Assembly: GCA_016508695.1 (NCBI GenBank)
Contig: VNKQ01000005.1
Coordinates: 620,001 to 684,000, forward strand
Direction of reading: 5' to 3'
Length of the DNA: 64,000 nt
DNA from: Hyphodiscus hymeniophilus
Lineage: Eukaryota > Ascomycota > Leotiomycetes > Helotiales > Hyphodiscaceae
Shown: positions 1 to 12,626 of the stretch, one piece after another
How the letters are laid out: each line of letters begins with the position of its first letter
How positions within the stretch are numbered: position 1 is the first letter of the stretch
The notes under the pieces: generated by a model
The model's input: the letters and a program-made list of their open reading frames with translations, nothing else
What the model was told of the DNA's origin: nothing
Databases searched by the model: none
Program-made: the position numbers and the translations under genes

Positions 1-873
1 ATATCTCACGTAGGTGATAATCTAGAATCTGTCATGACACAATCTGTGCATTGCTAAACACCCCAAACTCTTTCAGTGCTCTTTTAACGGCCATCCTGAC
101 TTTCATGCACAGTTTCCGAGGTTGTACTTTGCCTGCTGTTTGTGCTGAGGAACTTTCCTCCGCCGAGTCTCATTCACTATCAAAGTCATGCAAAAGCCGG
201 CACAGCCTATGTGCTCAAATCAGTTGGTTGATTACCTTATCATACATAGTCTTTTGAGAGCGCTTTTCGGCTCGCAACTAAACAAAGCCACCTCAAGTCA
301 AGTGACAATGCTTCAATTCAAGTACCATAGGAAGTTTGGGTATGCCTGCATCTAATGTCGGGGCGACTCACACCAAGGAAATGAGCTTCGTTGAGAGACT
401 GGAAAGACTGCAGTATGTTGTTGGGCAGGTAACCGTCAAGCATATATTAAACAGTAAGCGAACTTCCCCTGAGTCAACACATCACGTGATGAGACCTGCA
501 AGTATTGAAATTGCTGACCTTTCCGAATCCAATATTGGGTTGCTGAAGACGATCTGTTTCCAACAGTTGTAAAATAAATAGCTTTATAGATGTCTAGCCC
601 ATCCCTTCTTAGCAGAGCAGAAAGGAGTGCTGCAACGAAAGAGGCAGGCACGAGTCACAACTCCCTTTGTACCGTCAGCACTTTGGCCATTTCCATATCT
701 CTTCTCATTAGCAGGGTTGATTTTCATTCATGTTAATCCCAATCCTTCGCCTTCGCCTCCGCGGTAGCAATTGGGATTCTCATTCATTACTTATATCCAT
801 TGGCGATACTTACCACCACGATTCGTGCTTTCATACAACCACTACGTTCCTCGCTCGGTCGGAACCTATCACA
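1..873. other. Intergenic, no gene called
   Basis: Short frames on both strands are interrupted and none shows a domain, a signal peptide or a convincing splice pair. The right end is the presumed promoter and leader of the gene that starts at 874; an in-frame upstream ATG at 730 could lengthen that gene. Confidence 0.4.
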
Positions 874-1653
874 ATGCTTCGACCCCCTCAAAAGTCTAGG
901 TTGCGATGCAGACGTTTCACGTTGCGTAGAGTCTGTCGAATTGCCATTATGTCTGGTGAAATGCCTACCTCGAAGTTCATACGCTTCACGTTCCGCAATG
1001 TGCAATCCAATCCGCGTACCTCTAGCGATCGCGTTTGCTCAGTTCTTAAGAGTCGACGGGTTAGAGCTCTGTCACGACGCAAGACCCTGTTTGCTCGACG
1101 TGCTACTCGAAAGTTCAAGCATGCTATGGCATATCAGCGAAGTCTTCGGAAGCCACTGCAGTGAGTCCCACCAGTCCTTGCAACGCATGAGTACATGCTA
1201 ACACCTCTTCTTCTCAGTCCAAAAAAGGTAGACTTTACACCCAACGCTGGCTCGCCCACCTCATCCGCGAATTCCACCATTGAGCATAACACATTAGCAA
1301 GCTCATCCTTCCTAGCCAACGCCATCTTTAAACTCAAAGTCGGCGACGCCCCAGACCTTCGTGAAACATCCACGACCCGGGTCGCTTTAACCCAGCCATC
1401 TTTCGATCCATCTTTTGAAAGCATGGCTTTCCGTAGCAGATTTGCATCCGCTGTCCCAGCCCCCAAGAAGCCCATGGACGAAGCGTCTGTCAGACTCCTC
1501 CGATATCGTAGTCGTTTCATGCCAATGCGTAATTCTTTGCCCATCAGACCAAGACGCCCCTCCAAAACAAGAAGTTTGCCAGAGAGCCTGTCGAGGCAGA
1601 AAAGACAGAAGACCGAGAGTGGTAATCTGTTTCACGATGCAAATATAGGATGA
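874..1653 (+). CDS. Basic protein of unknown function, 2 exons
   Basis: I do not recognise this protein. The model joins 874-1160 to 1218-1653 across a 57-bp intron (1161-1217) with donor GTGAGT, a GCTAAC branch site near 1197 and acceptor CAG; the split codon restores one frame. The N-terminal half is very rich in Arg and Lys with repeated basic clusters; the second half is Ser/Pro-rich, with short basic patches near the C terminus. That composition suits a nucleic-acid-associated or nuclear protein, but this is only inference. The ATG at 874 is chosen for its CACAATG context; an in-frame ATG at 730 would add 48 residues. No domain is visible and conservation could not be tested. Confidence 0.45.
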
Positions 1654-2594
1654 CAGTGCTCACATCAGAAACATGACGTGCAACGAAATGAGCGACCTGC
1701 ATGAAGGGACTAAGGAACCTATGGAGCAAGAGGATTACTACGGGTTTTAGACCTTGCACTGCTGTCCTTGTGTGCACAACTCATTGGTTGCAGTCTATAC
1801 TCTGTATGAGTCAAGGTACTGGTTTTCCTACAATGGCGTCGAAGAGTAATGGGTGATGCACTGATGACAGAAGTCAGTGGTGACGACGGTTACTGATGCA
1901 CACAGTCCAGTATCGATAAGGGCTGGCACCGAGGTGATTTTGTATCATGAGAACAGGTTTCTTTAATCAAGAATCATCAAACAAAAAACCAGGATTCCGC
2001 TTCTATCGATGTGGTAACCTGTTTGTCATGGCCTATCACGGTTGATAACAGAGGCTTGCCGATGACACAATGAGTAACAACTGAAATGAGAGATACTTCT
2101 AGCAATAGAAAACTCCTACAGGTACCCCAGGCGCGCGCTTTTTTTGTCGATAATGATCAATAACGAAAACTCTGCCTGCAACGCTCCTCTCTAACTCCAT
2201 CAGAATCTCTCGCAACACACAAAACACCCTCTGTCAGTCTGACAGCTGACTCAGACTTATTTCACCCAAGACTCGAGCCATCATCATTCTTTTTCCTTCT
2301 TCATAATCTGTTTCTTCGTGAGAGAAATCTGGGACGTAGCGATATGTTCCATCTTATTGTATTTCATTGCGGTGTGGAATTTCGTCAATGGAAGGACCTT
2401 GTAACTCCGCTCCGCCAGCAGAGGTTATTGTGGGATTCGATTGTCTCATCGTAAGGTCTCGCAATTCGATCGTAAGGCTCTAAATGGATAGGGTTGCCCT
2501 TGGATTACAGCTGCGGGAAATTTCTTCCAGAAGCAGCCTGGAACGCTGAGTGCTGGGCCAATGGTATGAGGCCGCTGACTCAAGCCTTGTGTCT
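1654..2594. other. Intergenic, no gene seen
   Basis: About 940 bp between two genes that point towards each other. It should hold both 3' UTRs. Open frames are short and low in coding character; no repeat or RNA gene was recognised. Confidence 0.5.
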
Positions 2595-4787
2595 CTACAG
2601 AATATTCGGTTGGTCAAAGAAAACGTGCAAATTACTCTCATGGAAAAACTCACGCCGGGTATGATTTCCATTGCCTCTAGCATTTGTCCCATTCAATCCA
2701 CTTATTGCGGAAGCCCCAGTACGGCCTGTTTTGCTATCGTCGTACCCCTGCTGTACTACTCCCGCTTCAAATTTTGGATCCTGATGATATTGAGGTCCAA
2801 CGCTGGACCCTGGAGACCCAGTATAGCCATTGATAGCGTGTGAGTTCATGTTCGTTCGATCTCTCATGATCCTGTTCTCGAGCGTTGTGTGAAGAAGATC
2901 GTCATTCTGGAGCGGTCGAGCAGTATGATTGTAGTAACGGTTGGTTACAGAAAAGTTCCGCGGTAAAGTTTGGTTCAGAGTTCGGTCGGATGGATTTCCA
3001 GCGCTCATAGAATCCGCAGCTACATGATTACGATGATCTGGATACCCCAAGATATCCCGATAGAAATGAGCAACTTTTCTGCGTTGATCAAGGTCAGATC
3101 CTGTTTGCGGCACATTCATTTCGTGGGGATACCGTAGTGACCTTCTAGACATAAGTATCACATGATAGCATGATAAGCTTGAAACTCACCCATGTGTGCT
3201 CGTTAACCCTTCTTTTGCTGGTAGTTGGCTACTCTCAATGAATTGATTGTCCCAGCCAGTGTAAGTTGTCGACTCGAAACTGTGTGGTTGAAATGGCGTC
3301 GTAATACGGAGAGTGAGGTGCTGGGTTCCATCGAGGTTGTCTTTCTGCGTAACGACGCTTACCTGCAGAGCATTTTCGATCTCGAAATGCCGAGTTGATG
3401 TCGTGACAGTGACACGTGCTTGCTGTGTGCTTTCGAACGTACTCTCAAACGTGCTCTCGAATCCATTGTTTGAGTCTCCAGTGCGAAAATTGACGGGTCT
3501 GACCTCGCGATTTTCGCACGCATGCAGTCCAGAGACCACGATACGAGTATCCGCTGCAACTATACACGCGAGAAGGACGACGTCAGGAGAGAAACTATGA
3601 GGCATTGACCCATTGGCGTCATTATCGACTGAATCGGTTTCGCCGCTGCTTTCGAACCTGGTTCCATTCCCAGCTCTAAGGAGACTTTCACTACGTGAAT
3701 ATCCATATTCGGATGAAGATGTACTTGGACTCCACTGCGATGGTCTGTGGACATCTTTGCTTGACAAGAGAGGACGGTCGGTTCTGTTCTCGTATTGCCA
3801 AGGAATGGAGCCCCTAATTCTGGCCCTCGGTGAAGCTACGCTGGTAGAGCGAGGGAGAAAATGATGAAGGTTGGCAGTAGGTGGTGATGGGCTTCTAAAG
3901 CGAGTCTGCACTTGTCTCAGTGTAGCCGACGCTGGTTGAAAAGGATTGTATGGACGAAGGTCTGGTATGGTTTCACTGACGACTTGGTTTACCGGTGAGG
4001 CAGGTGGAGTTGGTTTATTAACGTGTGCAGGTAGTCCGGCGTGGCTCTGTCCTATAGCATTTCCTGGAATCTTCGATGAAGACGGAGGAGTGGGTGCATC
4101 AGGAGTTGGCTTGGGATATTGTACATGTTGTTTGAGTATGGGTCTCAATCGATTTCTTCCTCTATTTTCGCCAGCAGATTTAGAAGCATCCATCGCTGGA
4201 GCTAGATTCATGTAGAAGCCAGCGGGTGTCTCTTTTGGCAGATAAAAATTTCCTACACTTGTTCGTTCTGGTGACTGTGCTGGGTTGGTTAGTTGATCGA
4301 CTCCATGTGATGGTGCGGCCGTAATCGAGCTGTCTGGTACTAGCTCTCCTGTTGATGATGGACCAGGGAATTCAGGTGGCTGGCATGTGATTTTTTGAGT
4401 GTCCAGCACCTTCGCAGTTGCAGAGAGTGCTTGCTTTGACTTTGAAGCTTTGTATCTCGGTGATGACCGAGGTGCTGGCACTGTATATTGTGTTTCTTGC
4501 TCGGTAAGTACCTGGCTGTATGTGTGTACTCGAACGGGTGGCATCGGAGCATCCTGGAAGTCAGGCTGTGACGCGGTGCCTTGCTCCAGAGTTTGCAGCT
4601 GCTGATATGGCGGACGATCAACTGGAATCGAAGCTGGAGGGGTAGCTGTAGTTTGCACAGGGGCTTGACTTTGAGCTAGGTTTGGAGCACGGTCGCGATG
4701 CTCGAACTGCTCGTACAAGTACTCGTTATATTCAGCCTTGATCTCCGCATATGAGCCCCAGCGACCACCCTTGCCCTTGCGAGCCAT
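2595..4787 (-). CDS. Low-complexity Pro/Ser/Thr-rich protein, 2 exons
   Basis: Function unknown. Exons 4787-3190 and 3144-2595 are joined across a 45-bp intron (donor GTGAGT, acceptor TAG); the split Gly codon restores the frame, giving 715 residues. The N terminus begins MARKGKGGRWGSYAEI and is followed by a charged helix; this block looks like the ordered, conserved part. Most of the rest is disordered Pro/Ser/Thr-rich sequence. A tetrapeptide FEST is repeated three times in tandem near the end of exon 1. An in-frame upstream ATG exists, but 4787 directly precedes the ordered block and is preferred. No catalytic motif is visible, so no role is proposed. Confidence 0.6.
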
Positions 4788-5585
4788 ACTCTGCCAAAGT
4801 TGAAATGAGAGATTCGGAATGAAAGTTGAATGATGGTACGCCTGATTGATGATGAAGCAATGATAGTAGCGATGCAATGCGCGTTGACGAGAACGTGAAG
4901 TTGAAGAATGGGTGATGTTGAAAGAAAGACTGATTCGCATCCCCAAATGAAGGAAAGCAAGTGAGGAAGAAGCGTAAGGCTGCTGCTCCTTCCTAAAGCA
5001 TTACCACGATGGCCATTGGGGGAAAGAGAAGGAAACGCGCATTGCCTCTCGACTTCATTTCTAAGAAATAATAGTAGAACACGCAGACTTAATTGCAATG
5101 CTCGTAAAATGAGGTAGCTAGCTTACTGAACCTGTATTATCCCAACGATGCCACAATTTCTTCTTCTATGAGAAGGGAGGGGCCCGGCTATCTGACGAGA
5201 GTATTCAAACAGGTCAGAAAGACAGAGCATACTCCAGCGCGAAGATGAGATAATTTGCCACTTATCAGACGTGAGAAAAAAAGGCATTTCCCATGTAGTC
5301 CATCAGGTCCGTAAACAAGTCCCCTCTGTGATTGCAATTACGCCTTGTCGAGCCAGCTGCCGCTCATCCCAAGACCAGTATCAGAAATCCGTGAGTTGCT
5401 CTGACTTAATGATAAATTCGTAAGAGGAGATATTTTGTGACCCAGGCTGAAAAGTTATAGTCCGAATATGAAATTAGGATTAGACAAGAAGGATGTACAA
5501 ATACCATATAGCAACCCCTTGGTCCCTGACTCCACGTTGTCATGCAATCATTATACCACACCCATCCAACAGAGCGCGTAATCTC
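4788..5585. other. Intergenic, leader of the 2595-4787 gene and 3' side of bub1
   Basis: About 800 bp. The left part should be the promoter and leader of the gene that starts at 4787; the right end holds the bub1 3' UTR. Nothing else is seen. Confidence 0.5.
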
Positions 5586-8500
5586 TCACTTCCGCCTTTG
5601 CGCAATAGCAAACTCCAACTTCCTAATCCCCGCCTGAAGCCCTATGCCCTTCTCCGAGTTTCCTTCCAACCACTCCTCCATTTGCTCCCTGACCCCCTTC
5701 ATCCCCTTAAGCACTGGCATCTTCAACCCCTCTTCGTCCTCAATATGCATTCCCGGGTTAAGCAGCAAATCAAAAACAGCTCCCCAGATCTGCGTCTGCC
5801 AATACCTCTTCAAACTTTCCCGAATCCGCCAGCTCTTTTTAGCAGCTGCTCCGATACCCGCGTCTTTATCAGCAATCGTATCAATGTATTTCCCAAAAAG
5901 CATAGAGTGCACGATACCAGCTAACCCATGGTAGTCAATCTGATATGTCCAAGGGCGCAGCTCGCGCATTTCGGCGCAGTCTCCCGGGCCCGTTTTCCAG
6001 TCTGCGATGAATTGGACGTCGGGACGGAACACTTTCATGTCGATGCCACGCCCGAAATCGATGAGTGCAATGCCTTTTTTGTTCCAGCCTCCCGTACCGT
6101 CTCTACGGTACTTTGTACTCCAGACATCCGAGTCGGGGAGGGCATCGAGACGGACGAGGCAGTTGTCTGCTTTGAGATCACCGTGTAGAATGCCTTTCGC
6201 GTGTAAGGCTTCGATAGTGCGGAACAATTCGATCGCAAAGAACATCACAAGGCTTTCGTCCATTACCCCTGGACCGGCCGCCGTGGAATCAGCGCGTGCG
6301 ATGTTGATGACCTCTAGTAGAGTACCCTGGTCACGGAACTCCTCAATCAAATAACATTCATCGGAGTAGAGATGCATTTCATAAACATTGATGATGCTCT
6401 CTGCCGCACGAGAGACGCCGAGACGGCGCTTAGCTTGACGCATGATGTAAAATTCCCAAGCCGTGGGCGGATCTTCCATTTTGAGTGCTTCCAATGACTT
6501 GCGGGCTACGGTGGCAAACGCGCCTTTGCCCATCATAGGTTGCTCATCGGTGGCGTTATCTTCGTCAGTGACGTTTTCAATAAGATAGACTGGAGCAAAT
6601 GCACCGGCACCAAGTTCTTTCTTGAGCATGTATTGTCTGTCGGCACCTGGGAAGCTCAGGACAGGTGGCATTGTAATGTTGGTTGTCGTTTTGTCACTTG
6701 AGCCTTTGTTCATCTTAGACAATGCCTTGGCAAATTTCTTAATCTCGGTGCTGCGAGACCGGCACTGTTCCGTATGCTCAAAAAAGCCATCGTAGGTACT
6801 TAGAGGTGGTTGGAGGTTCTGAAAAATAGCATTGCGTGTGTAGTCGTCCACGGGGTTGCATTGAGCGTCTTTGATGATTGGTCCTTTGCTCGCAATTTCC
6901 TTGGCAAGAATACCACCACCAGCTTGAACTTTCGCTGCGATTGCTGCGGTCTTGTTGGTCTTCAGAGTTTTGCTGAGAAAGGGCTGTGGAAATTTATCAG
7001 GCTTAGCTTCATTGATGATTTCCCTGAAGGGGCTGCTTCCAAACTCGTCAGGTCGAACAGGAGGTTTACCTGACCCTGTGCCTTTGCTTGGGGTTTTGGA
7101 GTTGAAGTAGTCCTTTTCTCCAAGGACGGTTGGTAGCCCGAGAGACGACTCAGTCTTCTCGGCGATTGGTGTCATGAAAGGGAGGCGATTCTGAGAGACT
7201 TGAGCTGCGTCTCGGAATGGTCGAGTGGGGTGCTCATAATCCTCTGGTGGTATGGGAACAAACATGGTCCTAGAGGTGGGCGGAAGGTGTGGTGACACAG
7301 GAGTAACTAGTTCGGGTTCTTCATCACTGGCTGCGCGGGGAACTTCGACCTCAAGTTCTTCGAAGTATCCGTCGTCGACGGTTGTAAGTCTTGACGCGAC
7401 TGTATCTGCGTCTTCATCCTCTTCCAGGTTTGGAATGTGTTTCCTGGCAGTAAATTCTGACCACTCGCTCACACTCTTGACCTCAGAGGTCTCATCGCAG
7501 TCTGCTTCACTCGTTGTCACAAGGCGCCCAGTGCCAGTGCTCTCGCCACCACTGGTATAATCTCCATCCGTCATATCCCCATCATCATCGTCACTCGACT
7601 CATCATCCTCTTCTTCCTCAGCATCAAGAGGTTGACTGAATAAATCGTAAATCTCGTCTGTTGCTGCACGAGTATGAAGAGTCATTGTTTGCTCTTTCGA
7701 GGATTTCCTCTTCGTCATTTTAGGCCCGGATGGTGATGAGAGCTTTGCTTTGACTGCAACGTGTTAGCATGCAGCTGAGTCCGCGCAAGCGTTCTTACTG
7801 ATTTGCGTAGCGTTCACTTCTTTAATCTTCATGCGTCGACCTCGTCCATCGCGGCTGTGTTCTTTGGTCGCCCCGTTCTCATCCAACATCGCAGGATCAC
7901 GAGCAATGACAAGCTTCTCGGAAATATCGCGACTAAGACTCTCCGCGCTCACGTTGGACTGGACGGTGTTCTCTTTCGAGGCTAAATCACTTGATGCAGC
8001 ACGTGTCACCTCTGGTCTCCAAAGTTTAGATAGCCAGCCCCGGTGTGCAGCCCTCAATTCCTCGAAGCTCAGTTCGGTTCCAATTTCCTCAGGAGTGGGG
8101 TATACCGACTCAAGATGAACGAAGATACGTTCGGTCCTCCCTTTGGCATTGATTGTCACTTGTTCTTTCGCAGGGTTTAATATCTGTGAATACGTGATTT
8201 GAGGTAGAGACTGAATACAAAAACGCCATAACCGCGAGTCATTAGTCCTGTGATCATCAACATGTGTGTGGTGGAGATTGAATGAAAATAAGGCTTACCT
8301 CATCCTTGAACACGGCCAGCTTGGTACTGCTTTTCTTTCCCCCTGCCTTCAATGTTTCTCCAACCCATGGTATCGGCTCCATAATATTTTCCTTTTTGCG
8401 ATCCGCGAGCGACCCAATACTCTCCCAGCCCTTTGTATCCGTAGATGCAACTGCCGGGGCTGGTTCGTCTGCATCAGAGAATATCGCAAGTTTTTGCCGT

Positions 8501-9279
8501 CCACTCTTTGACGTCGCTGATCCTCCTACCCCAGAATTCGGCCGGGGCGCTTGTGGATCTCGGGGTGCAGCGGCCGCATATGGATCGATCTTTGCTGCGA
8601 GAACAGGTCTCACGGTAGGTAAGGCTGGTGAAGATGGCTCATTCACATTCTCTGGTTGCTGTGAAAAGCGTTGCTGGAACTCGCTGAATTTCCGCAGCAG
8701 ACGCGGAGTCGGTCGCGCTTCTTTCTCAATTCCTAGCTTATATACCTCTTCTGCCTGTGACCACCTTCCTGCGCCTTCCAACCATGCTGCGAACTCTTCA
8801 TAGAATAATGCAAGGCCATCGCCAATGTTATGACGAGACAGAAAAGCGAATGTTTCGCGGGGCGTGTCGGAGAAGAAGCGAATGTATGAGAGCCATAGCT
8901 TCAAATATCTTGGATCATTTTTGTACTGTGTGGAATTGAGGAATGTCCTGGTGGCACGCTCGAGCAGAGGGAGGAGTCCCGAAGTGGGTGTTGCTTGTGT
9001 GGAAGGATACGCGTCGAAAGTCCACCGAACGTAGCGATCAAAAATATCTAAAGGGTCGTCTGATTCAGAAATATTCTGCAGTTCAGCCTCATACTCCATT
9101 CGAATCGCATCGTTGAGGTTCTTCGTGTCTGAGGGAGTTGGTGTTGATAGTTTGTGGAGCGGGGATGGGGAAAACAAGCTGGCGAGGTTGCGAGCTGATC
9201 GTCCTCCCGGTAAGGATTGTATGTTTTCTTTCTGGTTCTCGATGATTTCGAAATCTATCAAATCTTCGGAGACCGACAT
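5586..9279 (-). CDS. bub1: Spindle checkpoint kinase BUB1 (MadBub type)
   Basis: Kinetochore-bound mitotic checkpoint protein. Exons 9279-8299, 8183-7799 and 7753-5586; introns of 115 and 45 bp with canonical sites; 1177 residues. Domain order: KEN box at residues 17-19; Mad3/Bub1 TPR-like region at about 50-200; second KEN at 296-298; GLEBS-like Bub3-binding segment at about 347-377 (ELSFEELRA); a long acidic linker; and a kinase domain from about 830. The kinase has a glycine loop near 837, Lys880 (ALKMED), HGDLKADN with catalytic Asp981, and DFG at 1021-1023, so it looks active. Two KEN boxes are the hallmark of Mad3/BubR1, where they bind Cdc20; kinase activity is the hallmark of Bub1. 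The single protein combines both, so it is probably the unsplit ancestral form. Divergent from the DUF5672 gene. Confidence 0.93.
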
Positions 9280-9854
9280 CTTCTCTGGATGCTGCTGTTT
9301 TGTCGTGTTTGTCGTTAATGTTTAGACTCAATCAATATGCAGGTGTTGTTTTGTTTTGGCGAGTCCATTTTCGGCAGTTGCCCCTTGACAACTATCACGT
9401 GCTTGACAGCCGACCACATCATGCTTCTTCTTGCCCGTTTCGGCCGTCCCGTCTCATGCATATTTCAGGTCCACATATGATTTCCACTTTACTCCGTAAG
9501 GTAAGGGTACGTTGCTGCCGATCGACCCTAACCCGCAAACCATTCGAAGGATTCCAACCTCATACGCGTTCCGGGGAGACACACGTAATGAGTCCCGTAT
9601 CCGATCCCTTTCTTACTCGTATTCGCTCTTTGTACGAAGAACTCTTCTTCTTTCTGTTCTTCTCGAATTTTGCCTTTCCCATCCGTCATACGTTCTGCTA
9701 TTTGTTGTCATCATTATTGGTATTACAGACACAATTGTCCTTGCGGCTATTTGTTACACCTTAGCATGCTTTGGTCAACCTGTGAGAGTTCCAGTGTGTC
9801 TCGCCCCGACGTTTTGGTACATCCCCGTGAGGGGGTACGACCATCGGATCAAGT
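9280..9854. promoter_or_regulatory. Divergent promoter region between bub1 and the DUF5672 gene
   Basis: A 575-bp intergenic stretch shared by two outward-reading genes. It is pyrimidine-rich on the + strand towards the right gene. I cannot point to a specific factor site. Confidence 0.45.
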
Positions 9855-10932
9855 ATGATACCTTTGTGGCAGATACAGAATAGGAAACACCAGATTCTAG
9901 CGAACTGCGCTGTATTTTTCCTTCTGTGTGTATTGGTATTCTTTTTCACGTAGGTTTTTGATCCCCCGCACTCCCCCTCCAAGCTCCACCTTCGGTCAAG
10001 ATAAGCTTCGTGAGCTCTCCTCGTTCTGCGCTGAGCGCCGTCACATTAGATCTCGGGAACTACTCTGGCCAAACTCGCGACAATCAACCCAGAATGCAGT
10101 CTCAGTAGATCTTGAGGCAACTGCTTCGCAACCACCACCACCACCTCCTCCTCCTCCACCACCACCTCCAGCATCACCCTACGATCCCACCAAGCTCGCC
10201 TTCCTCGTGGAAACTCGACCTCTCTCCCATCTACCCTTCCTGTTCTCACACATGACCAGCCTCATGCCTCCAGAATGGACCTTCAAATTCATGGGTTCCG
10301 ACCTTTCCATAGAACACATGCGGTCATCTCCAGTAATCCGACATCTCGAATCAATATCCAAACTCAGTATTAGCCCCCTGCCTTCGAACTATACCCTCTC
10401 AGACCGTGAAGCGATCTCACAGATGTTCACCGACCTCCACCTCTACTCCACGGTCCTCGCCCCAGCAGAACATCTCCTGGTTTTCCAACCCGATTCGCTC
10501 TTTTGCGCCAATTCTCCCAAGAGCGTGAATGATTTCCTAGAATGGGATTGGATTGGAGCGCCGTGGTCAAACGACGCCCAATTCGGTGGGAATGGCGGAC
10601 TCTCCCTCCGACGCGTTTCCAAAGTCGTAGAGGTCCTCTCGAGTCAAAGTCGAGCCCCTCACGACGGCGCATTAGAAGATCTCTGGTTGTCGGAACGCCT
10701 CAGAGAACGCCCGGATGCGCATCTTCCAAATGCTACAATCAGCAAAACATTCAGCGTAGAAAGTGTATGGGATGATCAACCCCTTGGTTATCATGTTGGG
10801 TGGCTTGGCGTGCATCATGGGCAGATTTGGGATAATGAGGACCAATTAGCACATATCATGAACTACTGCCCCGAGGTTAAAATGATTCTGGGTATGAAGA
10901 TGGATAGAGATAAGCCACACAGCATAGATTAG
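9855..10932 (+). CDS. Type II membrane DUF5672 (glycosyltransferase-like) protein
   Basis: Probable Golgi or secretory-pathway enzyme of the DUF5672 family, often annotated as glycosyltransferase-like; the substrate is unknown. Exon 1 (9855-9949) encodes a short cytosolic start, MIPLWQIQNRKHQ, followed by one strongly hydrophobic segment, typical of a signal anchor. Exon 2 (10050-10932) holds a proline run and the catalytic-type domain, including VFQPDSLFC, DFLEWDWIGAPW, GGNGGLSLR and a C-terminal DQPLGYHVGWLGVHH. The total is 325 residues. Donor GTAGGT is good; the acceptor CATTAG lacks a strong branch site, so the intron (9950-10049) is probable but not certain. An unspliced frame into exon 2 has no ATG nearby, which supports the two-exon model. 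Confidence 0.8.
10132..10170 (+). repeat. CCN trinucleotide run coding 13 prolines
   Basis: Thirteen consecutive CCA/CCT codons between the membrane anchor and the DUF5672 domain. It probably forms a stiff stalk and is a natural site of length variation between strains. Confidence 0.85.
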
Positions 10933-12626
10933 TTGAAGGATGGGAATAATCAAACCGTCAAACTCTCATATCAGTTGTGGATCAGTTTCCCATTTCCCAA
11001 TTACGATTCTCCTTTCCAATATCCGTATGTCTCTGTTCTTTCATAAGAATTCAAGTCTTCATTCTTGCGAATCGGATCCGGTGATTTATGCAGCACGGCA
11101 GCTGTACCATTGACCATCGACATATAGATACTTTCGAGGTATTGTGGGATTATCTCAGGTTACAGGATGTTCTCCTTTTTCTCGTGCGCTAGCAGAAATC
11201 CGCATGAGGTATTTTGGCTTTGGCTTCGGCATTTGCAGCTTTGCAGTTAAAATAAACCCTCTAAAGGCCACCAGTACAGACATACTCCGTGCCAAGAAGG
11301 TGCCTGGCCTTCGATTCGAATTTCAATCAGAGCAACCAGGTTTTTCTTCTCCATGGTGATGTGTGTCACACCTGCATTCAGCCCTGTAGTGTGGCAATGC
11401 TGTTCTTGACCTTTTGTCAAAGTATCAGGATACAACACTGGATATAACATCTCATTGCAGTGGAGTCTGCGGAGTTCATTCGAGCAATCGTCTGATGACC
11501 TTATGTCAATTCTGAAAGCATCCTGGAGTCCGGTGTTGGTATCTTCAGCACCAACATAGCAATGAAGTCCCATACCTATCATATGCTTCTCCTTCCATAC
11601 TACCTACCCCAATACCGCGCCTGTGTATGACTAGACTTCAAGTCATCGTTGCTAGTGTTCATCACGTTCATAGCAAACCATATCTCGCTGCTGACACACA
11701 AGTTCGACACACCTCTACGGTCCATGCTAATGGGAGGCCGAAAACTTCCAAGCTTGTAGCGATTCCTGGACAACATGTTTCTTAGATCATGATCTTTTTC
11801 ACAAGTCAGCACCTACTATATTCAAGTATCTCATGTCGATGCATAAAATGTGGATCTGCTCTATTGCGGCCTTGTTGTTGATCTGCTCATATTATTAGCA
11901 TTTGCCTAAAGATATGTGACTGCCATTTCTGGCGATCCGTGGCTCTCTCCTCCCAGGTCTAGTGCTTAGTGATTTCTAGAGGCTGTTTGTTGTAAGAGAA
12001 TCATGAGCTTTGCCAAGAGGTCTGAGTTCTGTATTGCTGGTAAACGGTCCACCTGCAGGAGATTGCCACTATTGCCCCAGTGAGACCGTGTGTTGATGTT
12101 GAGCTTTGTTATTAGTGTCGAGATTTTTTTCAGATATATGTTTACCAACAACAGGTGTAAGTTGAGGGACAGGAGATGAACCAATCTGGAACAAGAGTCT
12201 GGGAATAGGGCGCTTCATCTGCAACACGAGAGCCGCAATACTGGCGACGATGTGGAAAGATAGGTGATATGGGATCTCTCAGAGGGGGTTTAATAAAGAA
12301 GCGAACACGCGGGGACCGACAGTGAACGCCGTTGTGCACGCAATTAACGTTAATGAAGCACGGACGAGTAGCTAGAAGTGAAAGCTAAAGGTGTGAAAAC
12401 TGGATAAGTTGGTTGCACTATCTATCATGAGACTATCTAGAATTTTCAAGACAAGTGAAGAAAATGCAACCACACCAAAGAGCATCAAATGTACAGAAGC
12501 GAAATCATCGCGCTATCAAATAATAAGACACAAAACAACTACCCCACCCGTCGCTAAGCAAATAATCCCGCCTTACAGCCCTCCTGTCCACAAACACTGC
12601 CTAGCATCTTTCGATTTTTGCACATA
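10933..12626. other. Intergenic, no supported gene
   Basis: About 1.7 kb between two genes that converge on it. Minus-strand frames at 11247-11582 and 11600-11812 look mildly protein-like but lack consistent splice joins or a domain. They may be relics or chance. Confidence 0.4.

Noticed and set aside
1134..1635. Minus-strand frames opposite the gene at 874-1653.
   Set aside because: They are antisense shadows; the plus-strand model has a canonical intron with branch site.
5493..6354. Plus-strand frames opposite bub1.
   Set aside because: Antisense to the conserved kinase domain.
11247..11812. Minus-strand frames of 111 and 70 codons.
   Set aside because: The only intron that would join them is about 31 bp, and there is no domain or clear start.
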